DNA of 32,251 nucleotides, from positions 1-32,251 of the forward strand of contig JAFYON010000071.1 of assembly GCA_017560145.1 (NCBI GenBank), in the 5' to 3' direction. Position 1 is the first letter of the stretch. Each line of letters starts with the position of its first letter. The notes beneath the pieces are model-generated. The model had not been told where the DNA came from. It made no database searches and saw only the letters and a list, made by a program, of their open reading frames with translations. The stretch is from Clostridia bacterium. Its GTDB lineage: Bacteria > Bacillota > Clostridia > Oscillospirales > CAG-382. Both the position numbers and the translations under genes were made by a program. Positions 1 to 6,896 of the stretch are shown piece after piece.

Positions 1-57
1 GTCCGCCGCCACGCCGTACGCTTCAAGACTGTATTTAAGCAGCTCTTGCTTGTTCAT
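1..57 (-). CDS. Partial gene, N-terminal 19 residues; possibly MmcQ/YjbR family
   Basis: Only the first 19 codons are inside the window, beginning at the ATG complementary to 55-57 and running off the left edge. An AAGGAG Shine-Dalgarno lies just upstream of the start. The visible peptide begins MNKQELLKYSLEAYGVAAD. It resembles the first helix of MmcQ/YjbR proteins (M-x-x-Q/E-E..Y....YG), a small DNA-binding-like fold of unknown role. The gene follows the acetyltransferase by 11 bp and so is probably the third gene of that operon. The family call is weak because so little is visible; that a gene starts here is much better supported. Confidence 0.5.
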   Translation of the reverse strand, partial: MNKQELLKYSLEAYGVAAD

Positions 58-68
58 CGACACTCCTT

Positions 69-551
69 TTAACCTTTCTCACCGTTGTATTTATAAAGCT
101 CGTCGCCGGAGAGGCGGTAGGTTGTCCATTCGTTCATCGGCGTTGCGCCGAGCGAGAGATAGAAATCGATGCTCGGTTGGTTCCAATCGAGGCAGGACCA
201 TTCCATACGGCCGCATTTTCGCTCGTTTGCAATGCGCGCAAGCTCCAAGATAAGCGCCTTGCCGTGTCCGCGCTTGCGGTATTCGGGAAGGACGAAAAGG
301 TCCTCGAGATAGAGCCCCGCTCTGCCGACAAATGTCGAAAAGTTATGGAAAAACAGAGCAAAGCCGACCTCACGACCGTCTTCGAGCGCGAAAATTACCT
401 CCGCCTTTTGCTTTTCAAAAATCCATTCGCGAAGCAAGTCCTCGGTTGCAACAACGTCGTCGGACATTTTTTCGTATTCGGCAAGCCCTTTTATAAATTC
501 AAGAATCAGAGCGCAATCGTTTTGGGTTGCGTTGCGGAACTGTGTTTTCAT
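69..551 (-). CDS. GNAT N-acetyltransferase, diamine/thialysine acetyltransferase-like
   Basis: This 160-residue protein covers one complete GNAT domain. The acetyl-CoA binding region is the LEDLFVLPEYRKRGHGKAL stretch around residues 82-100, carrying the R-x-x-G-x-G/A pyrophosphate loop. The preceding IxLED-type strand, the later LDWNQPSIDFYLSLGA block and the N-terminal LAEYEK motif match the spermidine/spermine and thialysine acetyltransferase group. It therefore probably acetylates a primary amine of a small molecule, but the substrate cannot be read from sequence. Its ATG overlaps the TGA of the upstream radical SAM gene by 4 bp, so the two are likely translationally coupled. Confidence 0.85.
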   Translation of the reverse strand: MKTQFRNATQNDCALILEFIKGLAEYEKMSDDVVATEDLLREWIFEKQKAEVIFALEDGREVGFALFFHNFSTFVGRAGLYLEDLFVLPEYRKRGHGKALILELARIANERKCGRMEWSCLDWNQPSIDFYLSLGATPMNEWTTYRLSGDELYKYNGEKG

Positions 552-1453
552 TTTTTAACATCCTCGCCTTGCATAAGATTTTCTCGCTCCATCCTGCGCG
601 AGATTTCATTCATAACGGTTTTCTTGTCTGCGCTCCAAAGCGGCGCGACAAGGAATTTCTTCGGTGCATCGCCCGTGATTCGGTGAACGACAACGTCCGC
701 GGGCAGACGGCGGATGCAATCGAAAAGAATTTCGGTATATTCATCGAACGATAAGGTCGAAAACAGTCCCTGCTCGTAATCGTTGCAGAGGTCGGTGCCC
801 TTTAATACGTGAAGAAGCTGAAGCTTTATACCCTTCGTGCCGCAGCTCACGGCAAAATCGACGGTGCAAAGCATATCCTCCTTCGTTTCGTTCGGCAGAC
901 CGAGAATAACGTGGGTGATAACGTCGATGCCTGCCTGTTCAAGGGCGCTCACGGCGGATTTGTAAACTTCGTTTTTATAGCAGCGGCGTATTGCCTCGGC
1001 GCTTTTTTCGTTGGAGGTTTGCAGTCCGAGCTCCACCCAGACGGGCTTTATTCCGTTAAGCTCGGCAAGTAATGCGATCACCTCTTCGGGGAGGCAATCG
1101 GGGCGTGTTGCTACCGAAAGCGCAACGATGTCCTCACGTGCGACGACCTGCGAAAATACGCTTTTCAACGTTTCGATCGGCGCATAGGTGTTTGTGTAGC
1201 TTTGGAAATAGGCGATAAATTTCTTTGCCTTGGTTTTTTTCAGTACAAGCGCCTTTGCGGCTTCGATCTGTTCGTCAATATCCTGTCCGCGCGATGCAAA
1301 ATGCGAGCTTCCCGCAAGGCAAAAGCTGCATCCGCGCGTGTCGAGCGTGCCGTCGCGGTTGGGGCAGGTAAAGCCTAGGTCGAGCGATAATTTATAAACC
1401 TTTTCGCCGAATTTTTCCTTTAAATAATCGTTTAACGAATAATATCTTGCCAT
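548..1453 (-). CDS. TIGR01212-type radical SAM protein (YhcC-like)
   Basis: The protein has 301 residues, the usual length for the family. The N-terminus contains C30, then the PNRDGT motif, and a GCSFC pair at C42 and C45, the iron-sulfur cluster arrangement of YhcC-type radical SAM proteins. Downstream it carries the TIM-barrel motifs SVATRPDCL and VWVELGLQTSNEKS and the LGLPNET segment typical of Elp3/YhcC relatives. It presumably cleaves S-adenosylmethionine with a [4Fe-4S] cluster. The biochemical target of YhcC proteins is not established as far as I know. It is the first gene of a minus-strand operon with an extended -10 promoter directly upstream. Confidence 0.9.
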   Translation of the reverse strand: MARYYSLNDYLKEKFGEKVYKLSLDLGFTCPNRDGTLDTRGCSFCLAGSSHFASRGQDIDEQIEAAKALVLKKTKAKKFIAYFQSYTNTYAPIETLKSVFSQVVAREDIVALSVATRPDCLPEEVIALLAELNGIKPVWVELGLQTSNEKSAEAIRRCYKNEVYKSAVSALEQAGIDVITHVILGLPNETKEDMLCTVDFAVSCGTKGIKLQLLHVLKGTDLCNDYEQGLFSTLSFDEYTEILFDCIRRLPADVVVHRITGDAPKKFLVAPLWSADKKTVMNEISRRMERENLMQGEDVKK

Positions 1454-1473
1454 AAAAACTACCTCTTGACCGC

Positions 1474-1502
1474 ATTATACCAAAAATAATAGTGAGAATC
1501 AA
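1474..1502 (-). promoter_or_regulatory. Sigma-A-type promoter for the radical SAM operon
   Basis: On the minus strand there is TTGATT (1497-1502), a 17-bp spacer and TATAAT (1474-1479). A TG dinucleotide one base before the -10 makes it an extended -10 element. It lies about 20 bp upstream of the gene's ATG. Confidence 0.75.
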
Positions 1503-1510
1503 GAAAATCG

Positions 1511-1539
1511 TTGACTTTGATTTTGCGATTTGTTAAACT
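1511..1539 (+). promoter_or_regulatory. Sigma-A-type promoter for the isomerase/CBM9 operon
   Basis: TTGACT (1511-1516), a 17-bp spacer and TAAACT (1534-1539). It is divergent from the radical SAM promoter and leaves an 80-nt leader before the ATG at 1621. No riboswitch-like fold was recognised in that leader. Confidence 0.6.
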
Positions 1540-1620
1540 GTCGTAAACGGGAGCTGCTGCAAAAGGTTTTTTTCTTTCCGTTTCGGCGTTATCACCGTTT
1601 TTGCTTAAAGGAGAAAAATT

Positions 1621-2484
1621 ATGCTTAAAATTTCAACCGAGATAAAATCCGCATCCTGCTTCGTCGGCGAAAGAAGGGCTATCGAGCTTATCGCAAAGGC
1701 GGGATTTGACGCTTGGGATTTTTCGATGTTTGCAATGATGAGATACGATTGGAAAAACCGCGTCGCATCTTTTTCCGATCATCCTCTCGGAGGCCCGAAC
1801 GCTTATAAATTCGCGCGTGAGCTTAAGGATATCGGTGAAAGCTACGGCATCGTATGCAATCAGTCCCATGCGCCCCATCCGACATATTGCAAGGAAATTG
1901 CCGACAGCTATGAAAGATGCTTGGAGCTTACCGCCGAGGCGGGCGGCAAAATTTGCATTATCCACCCCGATAACTATAAGCCTGCCGAGGCAAATGCAGA
2001 AATCTTCAACCGCCTTTTGCCGGTTGCAAAGGGATGCGGCGTGAAGATCGCAACCGAAAATATGTGGAACTGGAACGAAGAAAAGGGCTGTGCCGATTCT
2101 GCCGCTTGCAGTAACCCGAAAAGCTTTTTGGATCATCTGAACACGGTAAACGACGAATATCTCGTTGCCTGCCTTGATATCGGTCACGCAGAAATGAAGG
2201 GACTTGATACGAGCGCGGTCGAGATGATCGATGCGCTGGGTTCCCACCTTCAGGCGCTTCATATCCACGATAACGATAAACGCGGCGACCGCCATGCGAT
2301 CCCCTTTTCGATGAATATCGATTTCAACGCGGTAGCAAAGGCGTTGAAGCGCAATAATTATCAGGGCTATCTCACACTCGAAGCAGTAAACCACCTTAGC
2401 AGCTACAATGCCGAAAACCTTTTCGTAGGCATTCAAGAGCTTGCCGCCGCGGCGAAAAAGCTCGGCGAAATGATCGAGGCTTAA
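1621..2484 (+). CDS. Sugar phosphate isomerase/epimerase-like TIM barrel protein
   Basis: This is a 287-residue AP-endonuclease-2/xylose-isomerase-like TIM barrel. Recognisable strand-end motifs with likely metal ligands are IIHPDNY near residues 118-124, ATENMWNW near 143-150, CLDIGHAEM near 182-190 (Asp and His), LHIHDND near 212-218, and LTLEA near the end (Glu). These proteins usually isomerise or epimerise sugars, sugar acids or inositols using a divalent metal; which substrate applies here cannot be told. The start has a strong AAAGGAG. It is followed after 35 bp by a carbohydrate-binding-like protein in the same transcription unit, which fits a carbohydrate role. Confidence 0.85.
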   Translation: MLKISTEIKSASCFVGERRAIELIAKAGFDAWDFSMFAMMRYDWKNRVASFSDHPLGGPNAYKFARELKDIGESYGIVCNQSHAPHPTYCKEIADSYERCLELTAEAGGKICIIHPDNYKPAEANAEIFNRLLPVAKGCGVKIATENMWNWNEEKGCADSAACSNPKSFLDHLNTVNDEYLVACLDIGHAEMKGLDTSAVEMIDALGSHLQALHIHDNDKRGDRHAIPFSMNIDFNAVAKALKRNNYQGYLTLEAVNHLSSYNAENLFVGIQELAAAAKKLGEMIEA

Positions 2485-2519
2485 AAACTCACTAAAATAA
2501 ATTAACGGAGGAAAATAAA

Positions 2520-3116
2520 ATGAGCTATATTATTCGTGTTGAAAAGGATATCGATTTTTCGCGTGCGGAAAAGGCGATGATATCCACCTATAAATGGACC
2601 GAGGGCTATGCACCCGAGGCATTTGCAGAGCTTATTTACGTTGAGGACAAGGGCTTTGCACTTAGAATGACCGCAAAGGAATCGAACCCCTTGGCGGTGA
2701 ATACCGAATACAATCAGCCGGTTTACGAGGACAGCTGTCTTGAATTTTTCGTGCGGTTCAATCCCGAGGATCCCAAATATATGAACTTCGAAATGAACTC
2801 CAACGGCGCCTTCCTTTCGGCAGTCCGCGTTGACCGCTCGAACAAAACTCCCATCCACACCCTTGCCGAAATCCCCGTTGTTAAGGCGACCAAGGGCGAG
2901 ACCGAATGGACGGTCGAAGTATTTTTCACGCTCGACTTTATCGGCAAGCTTTTCGGCAAGACCGAATTCAGCCGCGGCGAGGTTATAAAGGGCAACTTTT
3001 ATAAGTGCGGCGACAAGACCGAAATTCCTCACTTCGGTATGTGGGCGCCCATCGACAGCGAAAAGCCCAACTTCCATCAGCCCCAATTCTTTGGCGAAAT
3101 GGAGATCGAAAAATAA
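2520..3116 (+). CDS. Carbohydrate-binding family 9-like protein
   Basis: The 198-residue protein appears to be a single beta-sandwich domain resembling the CBM9-like family. The signature blocks are the EDSCLEFFVRF strand in the first half, the NSNGAFLSAVR strand after it, the EWTVEVFFTL strand, and the closing WAPID...NFHQPQFFGEM motif that ends nearly every member. There is no signal peptide, so it is cytoplasmic as read. Standalone cytoplasmic members have no firmly assigned role. It has a GGAGG ribosome binding site, follows the isomerase gene, and ends 29 bp before a strong terminator. Confidence 0.8.
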   Translation: MSYIIRVEKDIDFSRAEKAMISTYKWTEGYAPEAFAELIYVEDKGFALRMTAKESNPLAVNTEYNQPVYEDSCLEFFVRFNPEDPKYMNFEMNSNGAFLSAVRVDRSNKTPIHTLAEIPVVKATKGETEWTVEVFFTLDFIGKLFGKTEFSRGEVIKGNFYKCGDKTEIPHFGMWAPIDSEKPNFHQPQFFGEMEIEK

Positions 3117-3145
3117 GCAGCTTTTCGGTCAAATAGCAGCAAAGC

Positions 3146-3175
3146 AAAAGACCACCCGATCGGGTGGTCTTTTTT
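3146..3175. terminator. Bidirectional rho-independent terminator
   Basis: A near-perfect palindrome with arms AGACCACCCG (3149-3158) and CGGGTGGTCT (3161-3170), flanked by an A-run on the left and a T-run on the right. It can therefore stop both the plus-strand isomerase/CBM9 unit and the minus-strand small peptide gene. Confidence 0.92.
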
Positions 3176-3184
3176 CAACGTTTG

Positions 3185-3271
3185 TCAACCGCAGCAGCAA
3201 AGAATAATAACCGCGATAAGAATGATAATCCAGCAATTGTTGTTGCCGAAGAACGAATCAAAGCAGCCCAT
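3185..3271 (-). CDS. 28-residue cysteine-rich hydrophobic membrane peptide
   Basis: The translation starts MGCFDSFFGNNNCW, continues with a hydrophobic stretch of about ten residues rich in Ile, Leu and Val, and ends in CCCG. It carries five cysteines, three of them consecutive just before the terminal Gly. A GGGAGG Shine-Dalgarno sits 7 nt upstream of the ATG. A TTGACA promoter lies directly upstream, and the 3146-3175 terminator lies just downstream, so this is a complete monocistronic unit. The general form recalls very short Firmicutes peptides such as the YjcZ group, but I do not recognise a specific family. A single membrane span is inferred from hydrophobicity only. Confidence 0.75.
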   Translation of the reverse strand: MGCFDSFFGNNNCWIIILIAVIILCCCG

Positions 3272-3298
3272 TGCAATGCCTCCCTTCACTACTTAAAG

Positions 3299-3328
3299 AT
3301 TATGAAGGCTTTGCGGTTTGTGTGTCAA
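3299..3328 (-). promoter_or_regulatory. Promoter of the small peptide gene
   Basis: On the minus strand there is TTGACA (3323-3328), an 18-bp spacer and CATAAT (3299-3304), about 28 bp before the ATG. It implies expression independent of the membrane protein gene upstream. Confidence 0.65.
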
Positions 3329-3337
3329 AAAAGTTTA

Positions 3338-4975
3338 TCAGGACTTTATAAGGTTATAAAAATGCTTGTGGTATTTAAAAATCATATCGCGCTCGTTATC
3401 GAAAATAAGCGGAAGCGCAACCAGAACGGTGACAAGGCACAAAACGATCACCGCGGTGTAAAGCGAAATATAAAGGGTCGAGCCGTTTTTCGCTCTGCTC
3501 ACTGCCGAAAGCGAAAGATAAGCGCCGAGTATCGTGAGCACGAACATAATATCGGCAGAATAACGCAAATGCACGCCACCGAAGCAAAGGTCGAAAACGA
3601 CCATAAACAGTACGCAAAGAATTGCTATCGCCGCCGCAATGAATTTGCGCTTGCTTTCCTTCCAAAGCAAGCCGATTGCGCCTGCGCCCCAGGTTATAGG
3701 GAAGAAGAAGGAGCCGACCGAATGACTTATATAAACTGTGCGATGCACGTTATAGCTGTCGAGCCGTGCCGCGTTTGGATGCAAAAACGGGAATTCGCCG
3801 TCGAATATCGGAGTCTGGAAGAAGAAATGATACATCGCGGGGAGTGCCAACGTTGCCGACAAAGAATAGGTCGATGTGTCGGTTATCGTAAGCTGATAAT
3901 TCGCGCCGAAATCAAACGGCGAACCGAACCTTGCCGCATTGTAAGCCATTATCAGTCCGCCGAGCGCAAGCATCGGAGCCGAAAACGCGATTATGTCGTA
4001 AACAAGGCTTCTCACTCCGAAGGGACGGTTTTTGATAATCGAGAAAAGCAAGGGGAATGCGATAAGAATATAGATAACAAGATTGGGACGCGATGCGACC
4101 GTTGCCGCAACGCAAACGCCTGCGATCGCAAAATTGATCTTGCGTTTCCATCCGTCGGCACAGGAATCCGCCTTTAAAACGTAAAGGAAAAACGCGCATA
4201 TTGCACAAATTCCCGAAAGCACGGCAAGATGATAAAAGTTTGCATTTACCTCGGTCGTCCACAAAAGCGCGCCGCAGGGAAGAGTAAGTCCGCAAACGAC
4301 GGTAAGCAAGAACGGAGGCTTGTTTTTCATTCGCTTGCAAAGCTCAATTAAAAGCTTAAGCATCAAAACCGCCGCAAGTGCCGTCATTATCGCCGCCGCA
4401 AGCGCGTCCGAAAGCACGTATCCCGTAAGGAAATAGGCGGGATAATAAAGGAATATCACCGGCGCGATGCCGAAATAGGAATAAAGCTTGCCGTCGTAAA
4501 ACGCTCTGTCCCAAATAACACCGTATTTTTCGCCCGTTGCTTCGCGGCGTTCGGCGGTATCATAGGGGTTTTCAAGATTTTCGAGAATGCTTAGATCATA
4601 ATCGGTGTCGATATTCAGCTGACCCTTTTGGAATGCGTCGAACATTTGCGGATAGCATCCGTAATCGTCAACACTGCCCTTTAACGGGTATTCGTGCAGC
4701 CATTCCTTTTCGATGCTTACCGTGCAAAGAAAGAAGGAAAAGAGAATAAGAAGAGCCATGGCAAAGGCAAAAACCGCTCTTTGCAGGCGCGAATCCCAAT
4801 TGAATTCCTCGCGGTGTGCTCCGGTTTTGTAAACGTAGGCAGAGCCCAAGGCGATCGCAATTGCGAGAATGCGCAGAAATACGTTTTCTGTAAAATAGCA
4901 GGCAAGGAAAAAGGGAAGACAAATAAAAATCAACGGCAACAAAAACCGAGTTAATAACGAAACGCTTTTTTTCAT
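3338..4975 (-). CDS. Polytopic membrane protein, GT-C glycosyltransferase-like
   Basis: This 545-residue protein has about ten or more hydrophobic segments spread over its length, starting with a double span at residues 10-47. A long non-membrane loop at about 90-160 contains acidic pairs (SVDDYG, DTDYD) and the FYDGKLYSYFGIAP motif. A later extracytoplasmic segment has the RFGSPFDFGANYQLT motif. This layout resembles GT-C-type glycosyltransferases that use lipid-linked sugars, with catalytic acidic residues in early loops, but I cannot name a specific subfamily. The ATG overlaps the TGA of the Ogg-type glycosylase gene by 4 bp. The pairing with a DNA repair gene suggests convenience rather than shared function. 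Confidence 0.6.
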   Translation of the reverse strand: MKKSVSLLTRFLLPLIFICLPFFLACYFTENVFLRILAIAIALGSAYVYKTGAHREEFNWDSRLQRAVFAFAMALLILFSFFLCTVSIEKEWLHEYPLKGSVDDYGCYPQMFDAFQKGQLNIDTDYDLSILENLENPYDTAERREATGEKYGVIWDRAFYDGKLYSYFGIAPVIFLYYPAYFLTGYVLSDALAAAIMTALAAVLMLKLLIELCKRMKNKPPFLLTVVCGLTLPCGALLWTTEVNANFYHLAVLSGICAICAFFLYVLKADSCADGWKRKINFAIAGVCVAATVASRPNLVIYILIAFPLLFSIIKNRPFGVRSLVYDIIAFSAPMLALGGLIMAYNAARFGSPFDFGANYQLTITDTSTYSLSATLALPAMYHFFFQTPIFDGEFPFLHPNAARLDSYNVHRTVYISHSVGSFFFPITWGAGAIGLLWKESKRKFIAAAIAILCVLFMVVFDLCFGGVHLRYSADIMFVLTILGAYLSLSAVSRAKNGSTLYISLYTAVIVLCLVTVLVALPLIFDNERDMIFKYHKHFYNLIKS

Positions 4976-5811
4976 TCCTTTTCCTCTCTTCCCAAAATGT
5001 TTCTTTCGTAATAAAATAAATACTGCTGAGCAACGCCGGCATATTCGCCGAGCGTGTCGGGGTCAAACCCCTCGCCGTAATATTTGCTTATAACACGCTT
5101 TACCCAAACGTCGATGGGAAAGGCGTTGTAATATCCGAACCCAAACAAAAGCACGCAGTTTGCAACCTTGTCGCCGACGCCCTTTATCTTTTTAAGCTCG
5201 TTTAATGCGTCTGTATATCCGCAATTTTTTATATATTCAAGCGAAATTTCGCCGCTTGCGACCTTTTTTGCCGCGTCTACGATATATTTCGTGCGGAAGC
5301 CCGCCTTTATCGGCGCAAGCCCCTCGATTCCCGCGTTGACGATGCTTTCGGGCGTGGGGAAGGAATATCCGTCTCCGACCGGTTCGCCAAGCAGTCTGCA
5401 AAGCGATTCGATTATTTTTTTGATTCGGGGGATATTGTTGTTTGCCGAGATGATAAAGGAGATTATCGTTTCAAAGCCGTCCTGACGGAAAATGCGTATT
5501 CCGCTTCCGACGCTCGCCGCGCGGGTGATGCTTTCATCGCCCGAATAGGAGCTTATTATTTCGCCGTAATCGCGCTCGAGGTCGAAATATTTAAAAAAAC
5601 TTTCTTTGAATTCCTCTTCGGTTATATCAAGAAAAAGCCAACCGTCGCTCTGCTTGCGGATAGTAAGAGGTCGGTTGCAGGCAAAAAGCAGATATTCGTC
5701 CTCGCTTATTTTGTTAAAGCGAAAGCACTGACCGCATTCGCAGGAAACGAACGGATCGAAATTTCGGCAGTCGCTTAAAAGCAGATGATTTTCTATCTTT
5801 GTAAATTTCAT
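4972..5811 (-). CDS. 8-oxoguanine DNA glycosylase/AP lyase, OGG1-type
   Basis: The protein has 279 residues. The N-terminal OGG domain contains the GQCFRF motif (about residues 27-32), which in human OGG1 introduces the substrate-pocket region. The HhH-GPD core follows, with IKGVGDKVANC around residues 209-219 and PIDVWVKR after it. Lys215 and Asp234 align with the catalytic Lys249 and Asp268 of human OGG1 and have the same 19-residue separation. It is predicted to excise 8-oxoguanine from DNA and nick the abasic site. No iron-sulfur cysteine loop is present, as expected for this type. It is first in a two-gene operon with the membrane protein. Confidence 0.9.
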   Translation of the reverse strand: MKFTKIENHLLLSDCRNFDPFVSCECGQCFRFNKISEDEYLLFACNRPLTIRKQSDGWLFLDITEEEFKESFFKYFDLERDYGEIISSYSGDESITRAASVGSGIRIFRQDGFETIISFIISANNNIPRIKKIIESLCRLLGEPVGDGYSFPTPESIVNAGIEGLAPIKAGFRTKYIVDAAKKVASGEISLEYIKNCGYTDALNELKKIKGVGDKVANCVLLFGFGYYNAFPIDVWVKRVISKYYGEGFDPDTLGEYAGVAQQYLFYYERNILGREEKE

Positions 5812-5821
5812 AAGTAAGCTC

Positions 5822-5850
5822 TTGTAATTTATAAAAATTTAATGTAAAAT
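5822..5850 (+). promoter_or_regulatory. Promoter of the DUF6062 gene
   Basis: TTGTAA (5822-5827), a 17-bp spacer and TAAAAT (5845-5850), followed by a TAAGGAG ribosome binding site. The intergenic region is short, AT-rich and shared with the divergent glycosylase gene. Confidence 0.6.
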
Positions 5851-5877
5851 AAAAGCATCAACCGTAAGGAGTTAAAG

Positions 5878-6579
5878 ATGAGAGAGCATATTTATACAAT
5901 ACCCGTAACCGAGGCGTTTTCCGACCACAAGGACCGTTGCCCCTTTTGCGCTCTTGCCGAAAAGCTAGAGCGTGACGAGCTTGAGCTTATTCTCGGCGCA
6001 TCGATGATGGAACCCGAAATAAGAAGAGAAACCAACGAGCACGGCTTTTGCTCGCGCCATTTCCGTAAAATGTTCGGAATGAAAAACCGCTTGGGTCTTG
6101 CGCTTATGCTTGAAAGCCATCTTGAATCGCTTAAAAAAGAGGTAAAGACGGGCAACATCTTCTCGCGCGATATCGCATCGAAGAGCGTCGACCGCATCGA
6201 AAAGCTTTCGAAGACCTGTTACGTTTGCTTCCGCATCGAGGATAAGATATCCAAAATGTTCACAACGGCGGCATATCTTTATAACGAGGAAAAGGAGTTT
6301 CGCGAAAGCTTTAAGGACGTAAAATATTTTTGTCTGCCGCACTACCGCGAATATATGCTTGCCGCAAAAAGAGTTTTGGGCAAGGATGATTACGTCGAGC
6401 TCGTCCGCGCCGCAAATGGCAAGGTGACCGATTATCTCGATTCTCTCAAGGACGACGTTTCGCTCTTCTGCAAGAAGTTCGATTATCGCTTTGACGACCT
6501 TCCCTGGGGCGAATCGAAGGACTCTGTCGAGCGCTCGATCAAGTTCCTCACGGGGGAAGAAACCTTTAATATCAAGTAA
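5878..6579 (+). CDS. DUF6062 family protein with two CxxC/CxxH modules
   Basis: The protein has 233 residues and no signal peptide or membrane span. It carries two copies of the same metal-ligand pattern: C21-x2-C24 with C58-x2-H61, then C114-x2-C117 with C152-x2-H155. The pairs are about 34-35 residues apart in both copies. The surrounding residues also correspond (CPFC...FCSRHF and CYVC...FCLPHY). This strongly suggests two structural zinc sites in a duplicated fold. I recognise it as the DUF6062 type found in Clostridia; its function is unknown. It is monocistronic, with its own promoter and terminator. Confidence 0.75.
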   Translation: MREHIYTIPVTEAFSDHKDRCPFCALAEKLERDELELILGASMMEPEIRRETNEHGFCSRHFRKMFGMKNRLGLALMLESHLESLKKEVKTGNIFSRDIASKSVDRIEKLSKTCYVCFRIEDKISKMFTTAAYLYNEEKEFRESFKDVKYFCLPHYREYMLAAKRVLGKDDYVELVRAANGKVTDYLDSLKDDVSLFCKKFDYRFDDLPWGESKDSVERSIKFLTGEETFNIK

Positions 6580-6588
6580 AAATATACG

Positions 6589-6620
6589 CGCTTCCTTTGA
6601 CAGCAAAGGAAGCGTTTTTT
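6589..6620 (+). terminator. Rho-independent terminator of the DUF6062 gene
   Basis: An 11-bp perfect stem, CGCTTCCTTTG (6589-6599) with CAAAGGAAGCG (6604-6614), a 4-nt loop and six T residues (6615-6620), starting 10 bp after the stop codon. Confidence 0.95.
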
Positions 6621-6707
6621 ATCGGCTCTGAAAAATGTATAAAACCGTAAATTATACACCACGCGAGTTTACATAATTATGCGGCGTTTTGCGGTTATGA
6701 AACCGAC

Positions 6708-6812
6708 TTTTCCACCTTGTCCACATACTTTTCCACCATCAAAAGGCGAAAAATGCTTGATTTTGTGTGAAACGCCGTGGAGAAATCCACAATCTCCACA
6801 GAGTTTTCCACA
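6708..6812 (+). repeat. Two triplets of DnaA-box-like 9-mers with identical spacing
   Basis: Six NNNTCCACM 9-mers lie on the plus strand. The first triplet is TTTTCCACC (6708), TTGTCCACA (6717) and TTTTCCACC (6729). The second is AAATCCACA (6783), ATCTCCACA (6792) and TTTTCCACA (6804). Starts are 9 then 12 bp apart in both, and the triplets are offset by 75 bp. Two sites differ from the consensus TTATCCACA at one position, the other four at two. A seventh core in reverse orientation (6777-6781) forms a small GAAA-loop hairpin with the fourth site. The sites fill the otherwise gene-free stretch 6621-6896, between the terminators of two convergent genes. Binding by DnaA is an inference. Confidence 0.55.
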
Positions 6813-6858
6813 ATCGGTATAAAACATTATGTAACATACATTACGTGTAAACCGAGTG

Positions 6859-6884
6859 AAAAACGGCAAATTTTTGCCGTTTTT
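6859..6884. terminator. Bidirectional terminator downstream of tsaD
   Basis: Stem ACGGCAA (6863-6869) with TTGCCGT (6874-6880), with an A-run on the left and a T-run on the right. For the minus-strand tsaD transcript the T-tract corresponds to 6859-6863. It sits 13 bp beyond the tsaD stop. Confidence 0.85.
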
Positions 6885-6896
6885 TTATGCCGAAAA

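Noticed and set aside
3164..4177. A 337-codon plus-strand frame opposite the membrane protein
   Set aside because: Highly charged, Cys/Arg-rich peptide without domains; the opposite strand has a typical polytopic membrane protein with coupled translation.
6669..6869. A 66-codon minus-strand frame in the DnaA-box-like region
   Set aside because: No ribosome binding site, and the frame simply reads through the repeated TCCAC motifs.
6621..6896. Main chromosomal replication origin
   Set aside because: Box-like sites are degenerate, dnaA/dnaN/rpmH are absent, and flanking genes converge on the region; kept only as a possible DnaA-binding accessory site.
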